From: Collinsella sp. AM17-1
GTDB lineage: Bacteria; Actinomycetota; Coriobacteriia; Coriobacteriales; Coriobacteriaceae
DNA length: 28,505 bases
Direction: 5' to 3'
Assembly: GCF_003470665.1 (NCBI RefSeq)
Contig: NZ_QRJZ01000027.1
Location: 1-28,505 of the forward strand
Below the pieces are notes generated by a model that did no database searches, had not been told where the DNA came from, and was given only the letters and a program-made list of their open reading frames with translations. Of this stretch, positions 25,089-28,505 are shown in pieces. The translations under genes and the position numbers were made by a program. The first letter of the stretch is position 1; each line of letters begins with the position of its first letter.

Positions 25089-25121
25089 ATGATGGGGAGC
25101 ACCATTGAATTATCTGAGTGA
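25089..25121 (+). CDS. Possible 10-aa leader peptide overlapping the MgtE-like start
   Basis: ATG 25089 opens a frame encoding MMGSTIELSE and stops at 25119-25121, inside the next gene. It has the best ribosome-binding site of the region (GGAGGA, 25080-25085, spacing 3-4 to the first ATG and 6-7 to the second). Its stop lies 14 bases past the TTG start of the large gene. Translation of this mini-frame could couple to or regulate the main gene. It could also mark the true start of the main protein if a base were miscalled, since it is only out of frame. Confidence 0.4.
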   Translation: MMGSTIELSE

Positions 25122-26949
25122 GATGCTCAAATTGCCGGTCTTGGACGTCGACGGCGAAAAACTCGGCGTGGTCAACGATTTTGGCATTGCTACCGGCGAA
25201 GTTTTTCCGCACGTGACGTCGCTCGCGTTCCGCGGCCCCGGCAAGACGCCGTTTATGATCAGCTGGCGCAAATGGGTCGACCGTATCGATGAGACAGGCG
25301 TGTATCTCAATACGTCTGCCACCAATATTCGCTTCTCGTACCTGCAGCCGACCGAGCTCCTGCTGGCGCGCGATGTTCTCAATAAGCAGATCGTCGACAC
25401 GCAGGGCATGAAGGTCGTGCGCGTAAACGACATCAAGTTTTCCATGTCGGGCGAAAACCAGCTGCGCCTGCTGGGTGCCGAGGTCGGTGCCCGCGGTCTG
25501 CTACGCGCCATCAGCCCCGCACTCGAGCATATCGTCGAAGGCTTTATGAAGCACCTGGGCAAGCCGCTCAGCGAGGATATCATCGCTTGGTCCTACATGG
25601 ACCTGCTCGACCGCTCGACTAAAAACATCCAACTCTCGGTGTCGCACAAGACGCTCGGCGAGCTGCACCCTGCCGACATTGCTGACATTATCGAGCAGCT
25701 CGACCCGCGCCTACGTGCGCAGGTGTTTGCGCAGCTCGATACTGCCCAGGCCGCCGAGGCCATCTCGGAGTTCGACGACGACGAGCTTATGACCGAGATG
25801 CTCGAGGGTCTGTCCGACACCGACGCATCGTCGATGCTGGCCATGATGGACCCGGACGATGCAGCCGACCTGATCGACGAGCTCGATTACGAGAAGGCCG
25901 AGAAGCTCCTGCGCCTGATGGGTGTCAAGGAGGAGAAGGCGATTCGTAACCTGCTGGGGTATGAGGACAACACCGCCGGCCGCATCATGACCTCGGAGTT
26001 TGTCTCCCTGCCCGCCACGGCAACGGTCGGTGACGCCATCGAGGCGATTCGCGAGCTCGACGAGGACTTCGAGAGCGTCTACTACGTCTATACCGAGGAT
26101 CCGAGTGGCATGCTGACCGGTGTGCTTTCGCTGCGCACGCTGATCGTAGCCGACCGCGACGCCACGTTGGGTCAGTTGGCCTATCGCGACCTGGTATATG
26201 TGTCGCCCGACGAGGACCAGGAAGACGTAACGGACGAGATGACCAAGTATGACCTGGTCGCTATCCCCGTCTGTGACGAGAACCGCCACATCTTGGGTAT
26301 CGTGACCTTCGACGACGCCATGGACGTTATCGCCGAGGAGCATCAGGAGGACCTGCAGATCGCCGGTGTCGGCTCGGGCGATAGCGCGTCGGACGACTCG
26401 ACGAACGTGCTCAGCTGGTTCGTGCATCGTCAGTACTGGGTTGTTGTATGGGGCGTTGCGTCGTGCATCATGGCGACCGTGCTGGGAACGGCGCTCGGCT
26501 CCGCGCATCTGGTGGTGTTCCCCATGTGCGCCATGCCGCTCGTGCTGCTGGCGGCCTCGCGCATGGTGTCGTTCGTCAAGAACTACTTCCTGGAGTATGA
26601 CGGTCACGACGACGAGCCCAAGCCGTATCTGGGGTTCTTCTTCCAGAGCACGGGCATGGGCCTGATTCTGTCACTCGTGACCTACCTGTGCGCCCAGCTG
26701 GTGCGCACCGCTGCGTTCCCCGATGCGCCCATGTTTGAGGAGCAACTCTTTACCGGGTGCTTTAATATTGCTGCCATCATTTGCCTGGTTGGCAACATGA
26801 GCGCCGTGATTTACCTGATGGTGCTGTTCTGGCGTGACGAGCATGACCTCAACACGTCGGGCACCGCCATGAACGTTATTGCCGTCATGATCTCGTGTGT
26901 GGCGTATTGCATCGCCGCGGTGCTGCTCGCCATGTCAGTCATGGGTTAG
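25105..26949 (+). CDS. MgtE-like protein: PRC-barrel, MgtE_N and CBS domains with an atypical membrane domain
   Basis: This is a 614-aa protein starting at TTG 25105, with GGGGAG at 25094-25099. The N terminus (about 5-80, LPVLDVDGEKLGVVNDF) looks like a PRC-barrel. Residues about 178-285 are the MgtE N-terminal superhelical domain (LHPADIADIIEQLDP, acidic DPDDAADLIDEL). YEDNTAGRIMTSEFVSLP (about 286-303) leads into two CBS domains ending near 415 (IPVCDENRHILGIVTFDDAMDVI). These are the cytosolic Mg-sensor parts of MgtE. The C-terminal membrane domain (about 435-614) has about five helices but lacks the GGNAGTQ motif expected in MgtE channels; FFFQSTGMGL and NYFLEYDGHDDEP stand in that region. 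It is therefore either a divergent channel or a membrane-held Mg sensor. The NRAMP-related gene starts 8 bp after the stop, so the two proteins probably work together. Confidence 0.85.
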   Translation: MNYLSEMLKLPVLDVDGEKLGVVNDFGIATGEVFPHVTSLAFRGPGKTPFMISWRKWVDRIDETGVYLNTSATNIRFSYLQPTELLLARDVLNKQIVDTQGMKVVRVNDIKFSMSGENQLRLLGAEVGARGLLRAISPALEHIVEGFMKHLGKPLSEDIIAWSYMDLLDRSTKNIQLSVSHKTLGELHPADIADIIEQLDPRLRAQVFAQLDTAQAAEAISEFDDDELMTEMLEGLSDTDASSMLAMMDPDDAADLIDELDYEKAEKLLRLMGVKEEKAIRNLLGYEDNTAGRIMTSEFVSLPATATVGDAIEAIRELDEDFESVYYVYTEDPSGMLTGVLSLRTLIVADRDATLGQLAYRDLVYVSPDEDQEDVTDEMTKYDLVAIPVCDENRHILGIVTFDDAMDVIAEEHQEDLQIAGVGSGDSASDDSTNVLSWFVHRQYWVVVWGVASCIMATVLGTALGSAHLVVFPMCAMPLVLLAASRMVSFVKNYFLEYDGHDDEPKPYLGFFFQSTGMGLILSLVTYLCAQLVRTAAFPDAPMFEEQLFTGCFNIAAIICLVGNMSAVIYLMVLFWRDEHDLNTSGTAMNVIAVMISCVAYCIAAVLLAMSVMG

Positions 26950-26957
26950 GTGGTCGC

Positions 26958-28220
26958 GTGCAAAATACCAAGCAAAAGTCGGGCACCAAGCAAAAGCTGA
27001 CCATCGCGGCCATCTTTGGCGCTATGGGCCCCGGTCTGCTGGCGGCGCTTTCGGGCAATGACGCCGGCGGCATTGCAACGTATTCCAGTGCGGGCGCCAG
27101 CTATGGCTACAAGATGCTCTGGATGCTTCCCGTCATGACTGTGCTGCTCATCGTGACGCAGGAGACCGCGGCGCGCTGCGGCTGCGTCACGGGTAAGGGC
27201 CTGGCATCGCTCATTCGCGAGCGCTTCGGCGTGCGCAAGAGTGTGTTGGCCATGGCAGCGCTGCTGATCGCCAACACGGCTGTGACCATTTCGGAGTTTG
27301 CGGGCATCGCCAGCGGCCTTGCTCTCTTTGGCGTGCCGGCGAGCATCTCGGTACCGTTGGTGGCGCTGCTGGTATGGATGCTTACAATGTCGGGTAGTTT
27401 CCAGCGCATCGAGAAGATTCTGCTGCTGGTGAGCTGCGTGTTCGTGACCTATATCGTCGCCGCGTTTATGGCTGGCCCCAACTGGGGTGAGGTCGCGGTC
27501 GACCTGGTCGTGCCTAACATTCAAAATGACCCCAGCTACGTGTCGCTCGTGGTCGCAACGATCGGTACCACCATCGCGCCGTGGATGATTTTCTTGGCGC
27601 AGAACAACGTGGTCGATAAGAACGCGGGCGAGGACGACATCGTGCTGCAGCGTATTGATACCGTGAGCGGCTCGATCGCTGCTGATATCATTGCGGGCTT
27701 TATTATCATCACGACCGGTGCGGTGCTGTTCCCGGCGGGTATTCAGATTAGCGATGCCGCCGATGCCGCCCGCGCGCTGGAGCCCATCGCGGGCCAGTGG
27801 TCTACGGTACTGTTTGCCTCGGGCCTGGTCGCGGCGAGCTTCTTGGCTGCCTGCGTGCTGCCGGGCGTTACGTCGAGCGCTATCTGCGAGGCATTTGGCT
27901 GGGAGCGCGGTGCCGACCGCAGCTGGGACGAGGCCCCGGTCTATCGCGGCATCATTACGGCCATCATCGGTATCTCTGCCGTGCTGGTGCTTATGCCCGG
28001 TGTCGATCTGTTCCAGATTATGATGACCTCGCAGGTCATCAATGGCGTGCTACTACCCGTGGTTCTGGTGTTCCAGGTGGTTATCGCCGCCGACCGTCAC
28101 ATTATGGGTGCAAACCGCAACGGTCGCGTGTGGAACGTGCTCACTTGGGCGACTATCGCCGTGATTACGGTGCTGACGGTTGTCATGTTTGTCCTGCAAG
28201 CGATGGGCTACAGCGCTTAG
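26958..28220 (+). CDS. NRAMP-related magnesium transporter (NRMT type)
   Basis: This is a 420-aa membrane carrier with about eleven helices. GTG 26958 is chosen for the start because AGGTGG lies just upstream and the earlier frame runs inside the MgtE-like gene. The NRAMP fold is visible in GPGLLAALSGNDAGGIATYS (24-43), continuing SAGASYGY in helix 1, and in TIGTTIAPWMIFLAQNNVV of helix 6. Classical Mn/Fe NRAMPs have DPGN in helix 1 and MPHN in helix 6. Here the signatures are D35-A-G-G38 and A207-P-W209. Keeping the Asp but changing Asn to Gly and Met to Ala is the pattern I recall for NRAMP-related Mg2+ transporters described from Eggerthella, another coriobacterium. Mg2+ uptake is thus the best prediction. 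It is translationally linked to the MgtE-like gene and ends before a strong terminator. Confidence 0.9.
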   Translation: MQNTKQKSGTKQKLTIAAIFGAMGPGLLAALSGNDAGGIATYSSAGASYGYKMLWMLPVMTVLLIVTQETAARCGCVTGKGLASLIRERFGVRKSVLAMAALLIANTAVTISEFAGIASGLALFGVPASISVPLVALLVWMLTMSGSFQRIEKILLLVSCVFVTYIVAAFMAGPNWGEVAVDLVVPNIQNDPSYVSLVVATIGTTIAPWMIFLAQNNVVDKNAGEDDIVLQRIDTVSGSIAADIIAGFIIITTGAVLFPAGIQISDAADAARALEPIAGQWSTVLFASGLVAASFLAACVLPGVTSSAICEAFGWERGADRSWDEAPVYRGIITAIIGISAVLVLMPGVDLFQIMMTSQVINGVLLPVVLVFQVVIAADRHIMGANRNGRVWNVLTWATIAVITVLTVVMFVLQAMGYSA

Positions 28221-28239
28221 CGCCTCTTTTGGACTCCAA

Positions 28240-28273
28240 ACAGGCCGCTGCCATGGGTTGCGGCCTGTATTTT
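28240..28273 (+). terminator. Terminator of the Mg-transport operon
   Basis: ACAGGCCGC (28240-28248) pairs with GCGGCCTGT (28260-28268) over an 11-nt loop, followed by ATTTTG. It lies 20 bp after the NRMT stop. Confidence 0.85.
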
Positions 28274-28298
28274 GCCTGTTATAGGGGGTTAGTAATAT

Positions 28299-28457
28299 GT
28301 GAGTGGACAAATAATGCCAAATATGAGTACTGTTGCCTGGCCGATAGCATTTACGACCAAGAAAATAATGAACATAGCTAAGAACCTGTTCATTAAAAGC
28401 GGGTCTCCAAGTCCTAAGTCGGCTATTCTGGTCAACTGGAAGGGTCGCGCGCGGTAG
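28299..28457 (+). CDS. Small hypothetical ORF running into the right terminal repeat
   Basis: This frame encodes 52 aa from GTG 28299, or 47 aa from ATG 28314 (MPNMSTVAWPIAFTTKK...). It ends with VNWKGRAR and the TAG at 28455-28457, which lies inside the 53-bp terminal repeat. AGGGGG at 28283-28288 could serve as a ribosome-binding site for the GTG. The DNA is AT-richer than the rest of the window. No family is recognised; it may be a remnant of a mobile or dispersed element. No other gene is seen between 28274 and the end. Confidence 0.3.
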   Translation: MSGQIMPNMSTVAWPIAFTTKKIMNIAKNLFIKSGSPSPKSAILVNWKGRAR

Positions 28458-28505
28458 CGTGCAGAGATGTGGTGTAAGAGGCGGGGCATGCCCCGCCTCC
28501 GCCCT
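28453..28505. repeat. Right copy of 53-bp terminal inverted repeat
   Basis: This is an exact reverse complement of positions 1-53, ending the window at the same base of the repeat. The GC-rich palindrome at 28478-28499 could terminate transcription arriving from the small ORF. Confidence 0.95.

Noticed and set aside
24903..25104. M-box (ykoK) magnesium riboswitch
   Set aside because: CCATACAGT at 24951-24959 and GTTAATGAGG at 24904-24913 echo the closing parts of the M-box, but the distance between them (about 40 nt) is far too short and the internal conserved parts are absent.
1..28505. Composite transposon or integrative element bounded by the 53-bp repeats
   Set aside because: No transposase, integrase, relaxase or target-site duplication is visible, and the content is mostly ordinary chromosomal genes.

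Overview
The window is GC-rich (roughly 60 %) and densely coding. It looks like chromosomal DNA from a gut actinobacterium of class Coriobacteriia, probably Collinsella or a close relative. That placement is an inference from three things: the gene content (an LPXTG adhesin built from pilin isopeptide domains, an NRAMP-related Mg transporter, two-gene ABC exporters), the codon bias, and several families of short dispersed intergenic elements. No rRNA, tRNA, CRISPR array, phage gene or transposase was found. Both ends of the window carry the same 53-bp sequence in inverted orientation, so the window is either a contig that broke at a dispersed repeat or a segment genuinely bounded by inverted repeats.

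Layout. (1) 1-7526: a very large surface protein (2178 aa: signal peptide, vWA domain, about eleven pilin-type isopeptide domains, LPTTG anchor). It is flanked on both sides by direct copies of a 150-bp intergenic element and has a TGTCTCA-rich dyad upstream. (2) 7527-12770: a histidine kinase and response regulator on the minus strand, divergent from an ABC ATPase with two ABC-2 permeases. The response regulator (internal deletion plus frameshift in its HTH) and the second permease (frameshift at a T6 run) are both interrupted, so the system looks degraded, phase-variable or mis-assembled. (3) 12852-16252: an intact MacB/FtsX-type ATPase and permease pair. (4) 16470-18804: a DUF362-like bis-[4Fe-4S] protein, then a convergent membrane-anchored alpha/beta hydrolase with a good promoter and two near-identical operator-like dyads. 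(5) 18991-23297: a hemolysin III family protein, a CNNM/CorC-type CBS protein, a small protein resembling the N-terminal domain of cyanophycin synthetase, a YtxH-like protein and a PRC-barrel protein. (6) 23370-24776: a membrane-anchored NodB-like protein that lacks the usual metal-binding and catalytic residues, so probably a pseudoenzyme. (7) 24891-28220: a structured leader and overlapping mini-ORF, then a PRC/MgtE_N/CBS protein with an unusual membrane domain, coupled to an NRAMP-related transporter with a Mg-type binding site. This is the best candidate for an incompletely described system.

The magnesium module (region 7) combines a possible RNA switch, a cytosolic Mg-sensor architecture and a Mg-selective NRAMP-type carrier in one transcription unit. 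The CNNM/CorC protein in region 5 may also act in divalent-cation homeostasis. All family assignments come from reading motifs; no database search was run.
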